Source: Daejeonella sp. JGW-45
GTDB taxonomy: Bacteria; Bacteroidota; Bacteroidia; Sphingobacteriales; Sphingobacteriaceae
Assembly (NCBI RefSeq): GCF_029360805.1
Contig: NZ_JARKNC010000010.1
Coordinates: forward strand, 547,287-611,286
Reading direction: 5' to 3'
DNA length: 64,000 nucleotides
The translations under genes and the position numbers were made by a program. A model generated the notes under the pieces. It was not told the origin of the DNA. It did not search any database and saw only the letters and a program-made list of their open reading frames with translations. This document shows, piece after piece, positions 50,898-59,755 of this stretch (position 1 is the stretch's first letter; every line of letters begins with the position of its first letter).

Positions 50898-52124
50898 ATG
50901 ATTGTAAAAATCCTCGATAAATCCGCAGCCTTTAAAGGGGTAAGTTATAACACCAGCAAGGTCGAAAATGATAAAGGCGAACTCATGAGGGTACAAAACT
51001 TCGGGGCTCTACAAGGTTTGGATTGTTTACGGCCACAGGATTATATCAATTACCTTGAAGCTCAATCTGCCCAAAGCACCCGGACAAAGTTTCCGCAATT
51101 CCATGGTGTTATTTCGGCCAAAGGAAGATCGCACAGCAAAGAGCAGCTAACTGACATTGCAGAGCAATGGCTTAAAGGAATGGGCTACAGAAATCAGCCT
51201 TATCTGCTGATTTTCCATAAGGATACGAAGAACAACCACATACACATGGTTACCACTCGCGTGGGAAAAGATGGCAGGAAGATCTCTGATTCTTATGAAA
51301 AAATAAGAGCATACCAGGTATTAAACCGGGTATTAGGGATGGACGAAAACAAGGTTGCGATAGCAGATATTCAAAATGCTTTATTATATAGTTTTTCCAC
51401 CCGGGCGCAGTTCATGATGATTTTAGAAGCACAGGGTTATGCCCTGACTTTAACAGTAACGGATTATAAGATCAGCAAGTTTGGTAAAGAACTGTCTCAA
51501 ATGCCAATAAAAAAGATAGATGAGAAAATAGCTGACCATCAAAAAGATAAAGAGCGTATCAGCCAGCTGCGGTCGATAATTGAAAAATACAGGCTAAAAG
51601 TAAATCCAGAAATTTATACCGTAACTCATGATCTTCCCGGAGGAAAGAAAAAAACAATAACCGGCTATTCTTCTAACCTGGCTGAAATGCTTAAGGCTAA
51701 GTTCGGAGTTCAAATACTATTCCATGCGAAAGATGGTAACTCACCTTATGGATACACCATCCTTGATCATGCGCGGAAAGCTGTTTTTAAAGGTAGCGAA
51801 GTCATGTCCTTAAAAGAGTTTATTGACCCTTTACAACCCGGAATAAAACAGGAAACATACCCCGAATTTTCTGAAATAATGAAAGGGATTTCTCAAGACA
51901 ATCTGTCTTTTGGTGAGGAAACTCTTAAGGAATATTCAAGTGAAAATCAAAATCCAGATGAATCTCATGCTTTGAATGCTGAAACTTCAGCCGATCCGTA
52001 TGATACAGGAATATCAGGTGAGCTGCCTGAACTGCAAATAGATATTGCTACTGACATTGATGATGAAGCGATATACGGCCGGAATCGGCGCAAGAAAAGA
52101 AAATCAAGAACAAACACCCGATAA
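50898..52124 (+). CDS. MobP-type relaxase/mobilisation nuclease
   Basis: This 408-residue protein has the relaxase domain in its first 160 residues. SYNTSKV near 17-23 holds the candidate catalytic Tyr. HGVISAKGRSHSKEQL carries the first His, and YLLIFHKDTKNNHIHMVTTR near 109-125 has the HxDxxxxHxH metal-binding triad. Such enzymes nick oriT and attach to the 5' end. The C-terminal 200 residues are charged and unfamiliar, ending in NRRKKRKSRTNTR, a basic DNA-binding-like tail. The ParA-like traA follows after 18 bp. Confidence 0.9.
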   Translation: MIVKILDKSAAFKGVSYNTSKVENDKGELMRVQNFGALQGLDCLRPQDYINYLEAQSAQSTRTKFPQFHGVISAKGRSHSKEQLTDIAEQWLKGMGYRNQPYLLIFHKDTKNNHIHMVTTRVGKDGRKISDSYEKIRAYQVLNRVLGMDENKVAIADIQNALLYSFSTRAQFMMILEAQGYALTLTVTDYKISKFGKELSQMPIKKIDEKIADHQKDKERISQLRSIIEKYRLKVNPEIYTVTHDLPGGKKKTITGYSSNLAEMLKAKFGVQILFHAKDGNSPYGYTILDHARKAVFKGSEVMSLKEFIDPLQPGIKQETYPEFSEIMKGISQDNLSFGEETLKEYSSENQNPDESHALNAETSADPYDTGISGELPELQIDIATDIDDEAIYGRNRRKKRKSRTNTR

Positions 52125-52142
52125 CTTTATAAAATTTATGAA

Positions 52143-52778
52143 ATGGTTATACTAATAGGCAACCAAAAAGGCGGCGCAGGCAAGAGTACGCTCACCCTGC
52201 TATTTGCCAATTATTTAGCTACCATTCGCAACCGAAGGGTAACTGTACTAGACATGGATTACCAGCAGTCCATCGTTTCCAAATCTGAAAAAGCGAAGAT
52301 TTTAGAAAATGAACCGGACTATGAAGTGATCCCCTCAGATCTCAAACATTTTCCCATGCTGCTAAATGTGTTAAATAAGAATAAAGGGGAGATCGTACTC
52401 ATCGACTTGCCAGGCAAGATGGACGATGATGGCCTGATCCCCGTGTTCCTGGCCGGAGATATGATTTTATGCCCGTTTAATTATGATGAATTTTCAGTAG
52501 ACTCAACCCTGCTGTTTGCAATGGTCGCCCGGAAAATTAATAATCATGCGCCATTTATTTTTATTCCCAACCGTATCAAAAATACGGTGAAATACGAAAC
52601 CAGGCTTGAAGTGGAAAAGGTATTACAACGTTTTGGTGTAATTACGCCCGGCATTGCTGACCGCGTAGACTTCCAAAGGATCAGTACGGTACATACACCT
52701 CTTATCCTGTTACCGGTAATCCTTCCGATCCTTGATCTGGTTTATGAAGCATATCTTTTGAAGGAGGAACAGCCATGA
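52143..52778 (+). CDS. traA: ParA-like ATPase (TraA of CTn elements)
   Basis: This 211-residue protein has a deviant Walker A, IGNQKGGAGKSTLTLLFANY, at residues 4-23, VTVLDMDYQQS near 38 and EIVLIDLPGKMDDDG near 80. It has the classic ParA/MinD fold. In CTnDOT-like elements TraA is the first gene of the tra operon, with an uncertain role in transfer or partition. It overlaps the next gene by 4 bp. Confidence 0.88.
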   Translation: MVILIGNQKGGAGKSTLTLLFANYLATIRNRRVTVLDMDYQQSIVSKSEKAKILENEPDYEVIPSDLKHFPMLLNVLNKNKGEIVLIDLPGKMDDDGLIPVFLAGDMILCPFNYDEFSVDSTLLFAMVARKINNHAPFIFIPNRIKNTVKYETRLEVEKVLQRFGVITPGIADRVDFQRISTVHTPLILLPVILPILDLVYEAYLLKEEQP

Positions 52779-53134
52779 CTGGTATTAAATCCCTTGCCGA
52801 CGAACTTAGAGAAAAGATCCGATCACAGGACACAGAAAATGCGGTAACCCCGAAAGGAAACCCTCCTGAAAAATCTAAAAAGCCTTTTTCACTTAAAGCA
52901 ACCGATAAGGAAATTACATCCCTGTTTGGTGCCCTTGATGCGTACGAGCTTTGCGGCTCTGACAAAATGCTTATTCGCCTTGATACCCGGACAACCAATT
53001 TGCTAAAGCAACTAAAGCTGGCAAAAGGCATTGACATGAACAAATTCATTGCCTACAGCCTGCAAGTTTTCCTGGAGCAGCATCCCTGGCTCAGCTCTTA
53101 TATTAAAGAAACCCTTAAAAACACAGACTTATGA
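52775..53134 (+). CDS. TraB-like protein with ribbon-helix-helix features
   Basis: This 119-residue protein has a charged, disordered N-terminal half, then KMLIRLDTRTTNLLKQLKLA and IDMNKFIAYSLQVFLEQHPW, typical of DUF3408-like DNA-binding proteins next to TraA. The ATGA overlap with traA and the next gene suggests coupled translation. It may be the DNA-binding partner of the ParA-like protein. The name TraB is by position only. Confidence 0.65.
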   Translation: MTGIKSLADELREKIRSQDTENAVTPKGNPPEKSKKPFSLKATDKEITSLFGALDAYELCGSDKMLIRLDTRTTNLLKQLKLAKGIDMNKFIAYSLQVFLEQHPWLSSYIKETLKNTDL

Positions 53135-53475
53135 CATGGACAAATTTTTTATTGATCTTACTAGTGATTTATCTTACCTACTATGGGCTGAATGTAATCT
53201 TTGATCTTTTTATGACCCGCAAACAACCAGGGTCCGAAAGTGATCAGGAGGTATTGTTTTTTAATGAAGATACCAGCCCTGAACTGATTACTTATGAAGA
53301 AGAGTCGGAAGCTCCAGCACCTCCTTCGGCACCGGAAAACCCAGAGCCGGACGCTCCAAAACAGTCCAACTTTACTTCGGGTCTGCTTAGATCAACCGGA
53401 GCCGTGGGCATCAAAGAGCTATTCAATCTGGCAAAGGATGACCTCATCGAATATACCAGAGCGATCCCTTATTAA
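53131..53475 (+). CDS. Small membrane-anchored protein of the tra operon (TraD-like by position)
   Basis: This 114-residue protein has one membrane helix (FLLILLVIYLTYYGLNVIFD at 5-24), then an acidic, proline-rich linker (APAPPSAPENPEPDAPKQS) and a short helix at the end (GAVGIKELFNLAKDDLIEYT). There is no known activity. The 4-bp overlap with the upstream gene places it in the transfer operon. The Pro/Glu spacer suggests a periplasm- or cytoplasm-spanning link. Confidence 0.6.
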   Translation: MTWTNFLLILLVIYLTYYGLNVIFDLFMTRKQPGSESDQEVLFFNEDTSPELITYEEESEAPAPPSAPENPEPDAPKQSNFTSGLLRSTGAVGIKELFNLAKDDLIEYTRAIPY

Positions 53476-53529
53476 ACTTTATAGCTTATGCGCATGATTT
53501 CTTCACGTTCACCTTAATCAAATTCCAGG

Positions 53530-53853
53530 ATGAAAATCATTCCTCAATTTTTGAAGGCAGCTTTGGCTGCCTTTTTTGTTGCCTTGCCTTTTTGTTGCTT
53601 TGCTCAACAACCACCAGGTATAAATGAATTCTATCAGGTAAGCGGCGAAATGCACCGCTGGTATTTCAGTCTGTCCGATCTGGTTTTGGTGATCGGTGCG
53701 ATCAGCGGGATACTCGGAGGTCTGCGAATCTATACCAACTGGCAATCCGGCAAACATCATCACATCGATGCTCAAGTTATGGGCTGGTTCTTTTCCTGCT
53801 TGTTCTTAACGCTGATCGGTGCCTTTCTCAGAGCTCTGTTCGGGGTCAATTAA
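53530..53853 (+). CDS. DUF4134 protein (TraE-like), first copy
   Basis: This 107-residue protein has a signal segment ending in FAQQ, two membrane helices (SDLVLVIGAISGILGGLRIY and GWFFSCLFLTLIGAFLRALF), and a short polar loop with HHHID between. The layout is that of VirB2/VirB3-like pilin proteins (DUF4134) in CTn elements. It is followed 38 bp later by a second, sequence-related member, so this element carries two. Confidence 0.8.
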   Translation: MKIIPQFLKAALAAFFVALPFCCFAQQPPGINEFYQVSGEMHRWYFSLSDLVLVIGAISGILGGLRIYTNWQSGKHHHIDAQVMGWFFSCLFLTLIGAFLRALFGVN

Positions 53854-53891
53854 CTCTTCATTTAAACATTAACCTTTTAATTCTTACTCTT

Positions 53892-54206
53892 ATGACAGGT
53901 AAAACTCAAAAACTGTTATCATTTGCTGCGCTGTTTACTGTAGCAGTACAAACCGTCTTGGCTCAGGGCGGCGGCGGCACAACCGGAATCAATGCAGCAA
54001 CATCTTCGCTGACAAGTTACGTGGATCCGGTATCATCACTGACCCTTGCGATTGGGGCGGTAGTAGGAATCATAGGAGGTGTACGAGTATACATCAAATG
54101 GAATTCCGGTGATAATGACATCAACAAAGAGCTTATGGGCTGGGGAGGATCCTGCCTATTCCTGGTTTTGGTGTCTGTGGTTATTAAGGCATTTTTCGGT
54201 GTCTGA
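53892..54206 (+). CDS. traE: DUF4134 protein (TraE), second copy
   Basis: This 104-residue protein has a leader ending in LAQGGGG and two helices (VSSLTLAIGAVVGIIGGVRV and LMGWGGSCLFLVLVSVVIKA) with the loop YIKWNSGDNDINKE, the typical TraE pattern. It is likely the pilin-like or channel subunit of the transfer apparatus. The stop overlaps the next start as TGATG. It is closer to the CTnDOT TraE pattern than the copy at 53530. Confidence 0.88.
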   Translation: MTGKTQKLLSFAALFTVAVQTVLAQGGGGTTGINAATSSLTSYVDPVSSLTLAIGAVVGIIGGVRVYIKWNSGDNDINKELMGWGGSCLFLVLVSVVIKAFFGV

Positions 54207-54514
54207 TGATCCGCAAATTTTCCATATACAAGGGGCTGCAGAAACCCCTTGTATATAAAGGATTTAAAGGAAAGTTTATTGCCTGGGGTATCGGGTCGCT
54301 GGCATTAGGGTTGGTATCAGGCGGCCTGCTGGGTGCCCTGACAAATATGTATCTGGGTGGGATCGTAACCATACTGTCCATTACCGGAGGACTTTCCTAT
54401 ACCTTTTTCCAACAGAAGAATGGCCTGCATTCAAAAACTCGCCACAAAGGAGTCTTTATACATCCCATCAATTTAAAAATAAAATATGCAAACACATCAA
54501 AAGACCGCATTTAA
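54206..54514 (+). CDS. traF: TraF (DUF4133), VirB3-like
   Basis: This 102-residue protein begins with FSIYKGLQKPLVYKGFKGKF, characteristic of DUF4133. Two helices (FIAWGIGSLALGLVSGGLLG and YLGGIVTILSITGGLSYTFF) follow. It corresponds to VirB3 and probably recruits the VirB4-like ATPase. The end overlaps traG by 29 bp. Confidence 0.9.
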   Translation: MIRKFSIYKGLQKPLVYKGFKGKFIAWGIGSLALGLVSGGLLGALTNMYLGGIVTILSITGGLSYTFFQQKNGLHSKTRHKGVFIHPINLKIKYANTSKDRI

Positions 54515-56981
54515 AATGCCCTATGCCGGTATTGATCCTGATGATGGTCATGCTGTACTGTATGGGGAAAGAGGTGATTTCTCAATGATCTTTCAGATAC
54601 GTAACCCTGTTTTGCAGTACGGTGCAGATCCTGACGCTTATTCAGCTTACCATCACCTCTTGCTTAACATGATCAAAATTCTGGGTGAAGGATATATCAT
54701 CCAGAAACAGGATGTATTCTCCCGTCAAAAATATCAGCCTAAGCCTGCCACAGAATTCCTGCAACAGAAATATAATGAACATTTTGAGGGAAGGGAATAT
54801 ACCAACATTAGCACCTACCTTATTCTGACACGTCAGGTTAAAAGAGGGGCATTTTATGTGTACGATAAGAAAGTGCTGAACGATTTTCATCAGCACCGGG
54901 GCAAAATATCTGACCTTTTGAACGGCTCAGGTTTGAGCCCTCACCTTTTGAATGAAACAGAGATCAATTGCTATATCACCGCTATCCTGGGTATGGAGTT
55001 TTCATCCGGACACGCTGTCCTGGATAACATCCTTTCCGGGGATCAGCAACTAGGAATTGGTACAAGGGCAGTTCGTAGTATTAGTTTAATCAATACAGAT
55101 ACGATAGACCTGCCGGAAAAGCTCGGCACATATACTGAAAAGCATGATGGTAAGAACCTTCGTGAATTCCCGGTTGATAACCTTTCCTTCCTGCATCAGG
55201 TACCCGGTTATCAATGCATCGTTTATAATCAGGTGATTGAGATTCCCGGACAACAGCTTACACTGAATAAACTGGAATTAAAACGTAAACGGCATTCCGG
55301 TGTGCCTGATCCGGCCAACCTGATTTGTGTGGAGGATATTGATCAGCTTCTTGTTGATGTGGCCAGGGAAAATCAGCTGCTGGTAAATGCTCATTATAAT
55401 ATTATAGTTTGCGCAGAGGCTTCCAAAATTAGCAAGGCCGCCAATTTTATTGAAGCAGCACTTTTCCAGCAAGGTATTATCCCTTCACGCAATGCCTATA
55501 ATCAACTGGAGCTTTTTCGCTCTGCTCTTCCCGGCAATGCGGTAGAATTGAAAAAATACGACTGGTTTTTAACGACCTCGGACGCTGCGCTATGCTTTTT
55601 CTTCAAAGAATCCATGCTGACAGATGAGGACTCGGATTTTCTGATCCGTTTTACCGACCGCCAGGGAATCCCGGTAGGTATAGACCCGGCGGATTTACCG
55701 ATGCGTACTAACCGAATAAATAATCGCTCAAAATTTGTTCTGGGAGGCAGTGGAAGCGGAAAATCTTTTTTTATGTGTGCGCTTCTTGAACAGTATATGC
55801 TTTACAATATGGATGTGGTCATTGTCGATGTAGGCCATTCATATTCCGGTTTGTGTGCCTACTTCGGTGGTAAATATTACACTTATACCGAAAAGAACCC
55901 TATTACGATGAACCCGTTCGCTATCAGCGAAAGTGAATATAACATTGAGAAAAAAGATTTTTTAAAAACCTTGATAGGGTTGCTTCTTAAAGGAGCCGAA
56001 GGCTCGATTTCTCAGATAGAAGATACCATATTTTCCAATGTGATCTCAGCATTTTATTCTGACTACTTCATACCGGAATCTAAAAAGAAAATAGATGCTC
56101 TAAATTTTGATTCCTTTTATCATTATTCGGTAGAGAAGATTAGAGAGATCAAAGATCATGAAAAGATCAGTTTTGACCTTGATGAATACCGTTATGTTTT
56201 AAAGAAATTTTGCAGAGGCGGTGAATACGGATCGCTCTTAAATGAAACCTCTGATGCTTCCGTATTTACTGAAAGGTTTATCGTCTACGAAATAGATTCC
56301 ATCAAGGAGAATAAGGTTTTATTTCCCATAGTGACTCTGATCATTATGGATGTGGTTTTACAGAAGATGCGCCACCGCACAGGACAACGTAAAGCCCTGA
56401 TCCTTGAAGAGGCCTGGAAAGCTATTGCATCACCCTTAATGGCAGGGTACATTCTTTATTTATATAAAACCATGCGCAAATTCTGGGGGGAACCTATTGT
56501 GGTCACCCAGGAGCTTGGAGATATTTTGGGTAATGCGGTGGTCAAAGACAGTATCCTGAATAACTCTGATACCATTTGCCTGCTGGATCAAAGCAAGTTC
56601 AAGGAGAATTACGATGATATCGCAAAACTGCTTTCATTAACACCAATTGAACAGAAAAAGATCTTCACCATTAATCAACTTGACAACAAGGAAGGTCGTG
56701 GAAAATTTAAGGAAGTGTATATCCGCAGGGGATCAACCGGCGAAGTTTATGGTGTGGAAGTATCGCTATTTCAATACCTGACGTATACCACCGAAAAGCC
56801 GGAAAAAAATGCCGTTGAAACCTACATGAGGGCTTACGGATCTTACCAGGCAGGGCTGGAAGCTTTTGTTTCCGATCTGGAGCGAAGCAGCTTGAAGCTT
56901 GAAACATTTGTCCGAAAAGTTAATCTGGAAGGGATACTCCCAGTTGGTTCTTTAGAATATTTTAAACCTGATTTTATATGA
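54486..56981 (+). CDS. traG: TraG, VirB4-like conjugation ATPase
   Basis: This 831-residue protein has its Walker A, FVLGGSGSGKSFFM, near 415-428. MDVVIVDVGHSYSGL follows, and the Walker B-like RKALILEEAWKAIAS is near 634-648. The C-terminal half has the VirB4 pattern with VVTQELGDILGNAVVKDSIL. The protein powers pilus building and DNA transport in the inner membrane. It starts inside traF and its stop overlaps the next gene by 4 bp. The length is typical of the CTn TraG family. Confidence 0.95.
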   Translation: MQTHQKTAFKMPYAGIDPDDGHAVLYGERGDFSMIFQIRNPVLQYGADPDAYSAYHHLLLNMIKILGEGYIIQKQDVFSRQKYQPKPATEFLQQKYNEHFEGREYTNISTYLILTRQVKRGAFYVYDKKVLNDFHQHRGKISDLLNGSGLSPHLLNETEINCYITAILGMEFSSGHAVLDNILSGDQQLGIGTRAVRSISLINTDTIDLPEKLGTYTEKHDGKNLREFPVDNLSFLHQVPGYQCIVYNQVIEIPGQQLTLNKLELKRKRHSGVPDPANLICVEDIDQLLVDVARENQLLVNAHYNIIVCAEASKISKAANFIEAALFQQGIIPSRNAYNQLELFRSALPGNAVELKKYDWFLTTSDAALCFFFKESMLTDEDSDFLIRFTDRQGIPVGIDPADLPMRTNRINNRSKFVLGGSGSGKSFFMCALLEQYMLYNMDVVIVDVGHSYSGLCAYFGGKYYTYTEKNPITMNPFAISESEYNIEKKDFLKTLIGLLLKGAEGSISQIEDTIFSNVISAFYSDYFIPESKKKIDALNFDSFYHYSVEKIREIKDHEKISFDLDEYRYVLKKFCRGGEYGSLLNETSDASVFTERFIVYEIDSIKENKVLFPIVTLIIMDVVLQKMRHRTGQRKALILEEAWKAIASPLMAGYILYLYKTMRKFWGEPIVVTQELGDILGNAVVKDSILNNSDTICLLDQSKFKENYDDIAKLLSLTPIEQKKIFTINQLDNKEGRGKFKEVYIRRGSTGEVYGVEVSLFQYLTYTTEKPEKNAVETYMRAYGSYQAGLEAFVSDLERSSLKLETFVRKVNLEGILPVGSLEYFKPDFI

Positions 56982-57640
56982 AAAAGCTAATCTCAATTTT
57001 AGGGTTTTGCCTGCTGGTTTTGCCAGGTTTTACCCAGATCTACATCGATCCGGCGACAGCCGGTGCAACGGCAGCCCATTCAGGAATCATTAATGGCCAG
57101 CTTAATAAAACCAACGATAACCTGACCCTGATACAGCGCGGACAACTGGCGGTAACAGGGCAACTGGTAATAGTAAACGACTTGCAAAACCAGATTTATA
57201 AAGGTTTGAGTGAGGTATCGGGCGTGGTCCGATCATTACTTGCGGTAAAGGATATTACCGAAATCAGTATTGACATAGTGGAAGATGTAAACAAGGCGGT
57301 CACTATTGCCCAAAGCAATCCTGCGCTGTTGCTATTTGCGGAAGGGGGTGCCAGGGAGTTTAAAACACGGGCTACAAACCTGGCCGCAGAGGTCAGTTCA
57401 TTTGTATTACAAGGTGGTAAGAGTAACCTCATGGATTCGGGGGAAAGGGCAAAACTGTTGAACAGGATCGTTAATGAATTGATGATCTTACGGGGTGTGG
57501 CCTACGGTATGTACCGCTCCATGTACTGGGCAAAACAGCGTGGGATACTAAATTCTCTGAACCCCTATGCGGGGTATATCAATATCGATAAACAGATCGC
57601 TGATGATATTATCCGAAATGCCAAATACCTGAAGCAATGA
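56978..57640 (+). CDS. Secreted tra protein, paralogue 1 of 3
   Basis: This 220-residue protein has a leader ending in GFTQ, then a coiled-coil region and a C-terminal helical block with NPALLLFAEGGAREFKTRAT and MYRSMYWAKQRGILNSLNPY. The same block occurs in the two following genes, so it is one of three tandem copies. CTn elements usually carry one or two genes at this place (TraI-like). It is probably a periplasmic or surface part of the transfer machine. Overlaps traG and the next gene by 4 bp each. Confidence 0.75.
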   Translation: MKKLISILGFCLLVLPGFTQIYIDPATAGATAAHSGIINGQLNKTNDNLTLIQRGQLAVTGQLVIVNDLQNQIYKGLSEVSGVVRSLLAVKDITEISIDIVEDVNKAVTIAQSNPALLLFAEGGAREFKTRATNLAAEVSSFVLQGGKSNLMDSGERAKLLNRIVNELMILRGVAYGMYRSMYWAKQRGILNSLNPYAGYINIDKQIADDIIRNAKYLKQ

Positions 57641-58296
57641 AATATTTTATTCTCTTCTTGATCTTGTTGGGCATAGTGTCTGAAGGATCAGCCCAGATAA
57701 ATGTACAACTCTTGCATCAGTTAGTGGCCGAAAGCAAATCAGAGCATAGCAAGCAAGAGGAAGCTAGAAATAAACAAGCCATTACATCTGCAAATGAAGA
57801 AGTGAACCGTTCTCAAATGAGCAAGCTTAAAACCAAATACCGCGAATTGCAGAGCCGCTTCCAAACGCTCGGATTGGCAATAGATGCTACACAGATTGGA
57901 TTACAAGCTGCGCCTGTTATCACAGAAATCATCCAGCAGCAAAACCTTATTTTCCAGCAAGCAGGTAACGACCCATTATTGATATTGCTTGCCTATAACG
58001 CTGAAATGGACATGGCTGATCAGGCATATTTACTAAGTAACTACTTGTACGGACTGGCAATAAGTTTCGGTGATCTAAACCAGATGAAATCCAGCGACCG
58101 CAAAATACTGTTCAGCCATGTTTTGACAGAGTTGCGTAGGATCGCCGGGGCATCGAGAGGGCTGGCAGCAACGATGTACTACGCCAGCAGGAAAAAAGCA
58201 CTTCAATCTATAAACCCCTTTGCAGACTTTATCAATGAGGATAAACGATTAGTTGATGACATCCTGCGAAAAGTCGAGCTTCTTAAAAACCCCTGA
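57637..58296 (+). CDS. Secreted tra protein, paralogue 2 of 3
   Basis: This 219-residue protein has a leader ending in GSAQ and a Lys/Glu-rich coiled coil (SEHSKQEEARNKQAITSANE). NDPLLILLAYNAEMDMADQA and TMYYASRKKALQSINPFADF correspond to the block of paralogues 1 and 3, but with more changes. The final INEDKRLVDDILRKVELLKN matches the same end in all three. Its stop is 4 bp before the third copy. Confidence 0.72.
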   Translation: MKYFILFLILLGIVSEGSAQINVQLLHQLVAESKSEHSKQEEARNKQAITSANEEVNRSQMSKLKTKYRELQSRFQTLGLAIDATQIGLQAAPVITEIIQQQNLIFQQAGNDPLLILLAYNAEMDMADQAYLLSNYLYGLAISFGDLNQMKSSDRKILFSHVLTELRRIAGASRGLAATMYYASRKKALQSINPFADFINEDKRLVDDILRKVELLKNP

Positions 58297-58300
58297 TCTT

Positions 58301-58963
58301 ATGAAACACCTTCTTTTTTTTTTACTATGGGTTGGCTGGTTGTCTGGTTTTGCCCAGGTTGTGGTTTTTGATCCCAGGCACTTTGCAACGGTTAATGAAA
58401 ACGGAGCAGTCCGCCTAGTAGCCGAAAATACAAACAATAACTACCTGAATACGATCAATAACCGGCTGGATGATATTAACCTTAATATCACTTCCGTTGT
58501 AATGGTACAAACGCTCATCCGTAACTCTTTAACTCAAGTAAACCAGGCGCTCAAAAGCGGTTTGACAGTCATACAGATCGGGCAGATCTCCAACGAAATC
58601 ATTCAGGAAAGCAACGATATGATTGCGATTGCAAAGTCAAATCCTGTATTGCTTTTGTTTGCCGAAGATGTTGCCCGGCAGATGAAATCGCGTGGCGTTA
58701 ACCTGGTCAGCGAAGTATCCGGGTTCATCTTAAAAGAAGGTGATAATGTTCTGATGGATTTTGAAAAACGAGATGCGCTTCTCCGCAAAGTTATCCTGGA
58801 GCTAAGGGTAATGCGGGCTTTATGTTACAGTATGAGTCGATCCATGTACTGGGCAAAAGTGAATGGAGTACTGAAGACAGCCAACCCATACCGTGATTTT
58901 ATCAACCAGGACACCAGACTGGTAAATGATATCCTGTTTAAATATAACCTCCTAAAAAAATAA
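58301..58963 (+). CDS. Secreted tra protein, paralogue 3 of 3
   Basis: From the ATG at 58301 the protein has 220 residues; a longer frame from 58253 would overlap the previous gene. After a leader ending in GFAQ come ENTNNNYLNTINNRLDDINL and NPVLLLFAEDVARQMKSRGV, then SMSRSMYWAKVNGVLKTANP, very like paralogue 1. It is therefore a recent duplicate of it, with paralogue 2 more distant. The function of the triplet is unknown. Confidence 0.75.
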   Translation: MKHLLFFLLWVGWLSGFAQVVVFDPRHFATVNENGAVRLVAENTNNNYLNTINNRLDDINLNITSVVMVQTLIRNSLTQVNQALKSGLTVIQIGQISNEIIQESNDMIAIAKSNPVLLLFAEDVARQMKSRGVNLVSEVSGFILKEGDNVLMDFEKRDALLRKVILELRVMRALCYSMSRSMYWAKVNGVLKTANPYRDFINQDTRLVNDILFKYNLLKK

Positions 58964-58965
58964 CG

Positions 58966-59745
58966 ATGAAAATAATACGAATATTAATCCTGCTCCTCTT
59001 AGGCTGCAGGTTCGCTTTTGCACAAATGGTGATCAATGATGAATCTATCCGTTATCAGCAAGAGCGGATGGTGTTTAAACAGTGGGATAAGAATAAATTT
59101 ACTCCAAAACCTGGTTTTTTAAGTCTTAATCCCTTGTACTGGCTAACCTGGGCCTGGTATCCTGATTACCAGAAAAAAGATCTGCGCCCCTTGGGACCAA
59201 TAGGGCCCCAGACTCAACGTCTGATTTTTGTTGCTGCGATGCAAAACACGGAGAATACTTATAAATTACAAGCAGACACTTTGCGAAATACGGCAGTCAC
59301 CGAAGCAGTCAACTATTCCGGCATAACCTCTGCTGCCGACCCATTATGGTTGTTGTACTATCGGCATGAATTCGATCCTCTAATAAATCAACAGGATGAC
59401 GAATTACTAAACGGCCTTACCCAAAAAGAAAAGGATTATCTGAACCGTAGCGGGGTATTGAGTTGGTACCAGGAAGAAAGTCATGCCTTGAATGAACGGC
59501 TGGATGCTGCACGTAATACTACTGTAGATAGAGGATCCCGTATGTTAGCTTATCATCGCCTCCTGTCCGAATACCGCAAGCTGGCTGCAGCATGGGACAC
59601 CAAGAAGCAAAATGCAAGACTATATCTTTCTCTAGCGGAGTCAGCGGATAAAGTTAAAGGGCGGGGCGTCCCGATTGAGAAAAATACTGGGTACAGAACG
59701 GATAAACAGATCGCAGATGATGTACTGAACAAATCCAAGCTTTAA
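58966..59745 (+). CDS. Secreted tra-operon protein of unknown function
   Basis: This 259-residue protein has a leader ending in FAFAQ, then an aromatic-rich segment (SLNPLYWLTWAWYPDYQKKD) and a helical C-terminal half (YLNRSGVLSWYQEESHALNE), ending NTGYRTDKQIADDVLNKSKL. That last motif resembles the ends of the three preceding paralogues (DKQIADDI). It starts 2 bp after the previous stop. Proteins at this place in CTn operons have no known activity. Confidence 0.65.
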   Translation: MKIIRILILLLLGCRFAFAQMVINDESIRYQQERMVFKQWDKNKFTPKPGFLSLNPLYWLTWAWYPDYQKKDLRPLGPIGPQTQRLIFVAAMQNTENTYKLQADTLRNTAVTEAVNYSGITSAADPLWLLYYRHEFDPLINQQDDELLNGLTQKEKDYLNRSGVLSWYQEESHALNERLDAARNTTVDRGSRMLAYHRLLSEYRKLAAAWDTKKQNARLYLSLAESADKVKGRGVPIEKNTGYRTDKQIADDVLNKSKL

Positions 59746-59755
59746 ACGAATAGCT

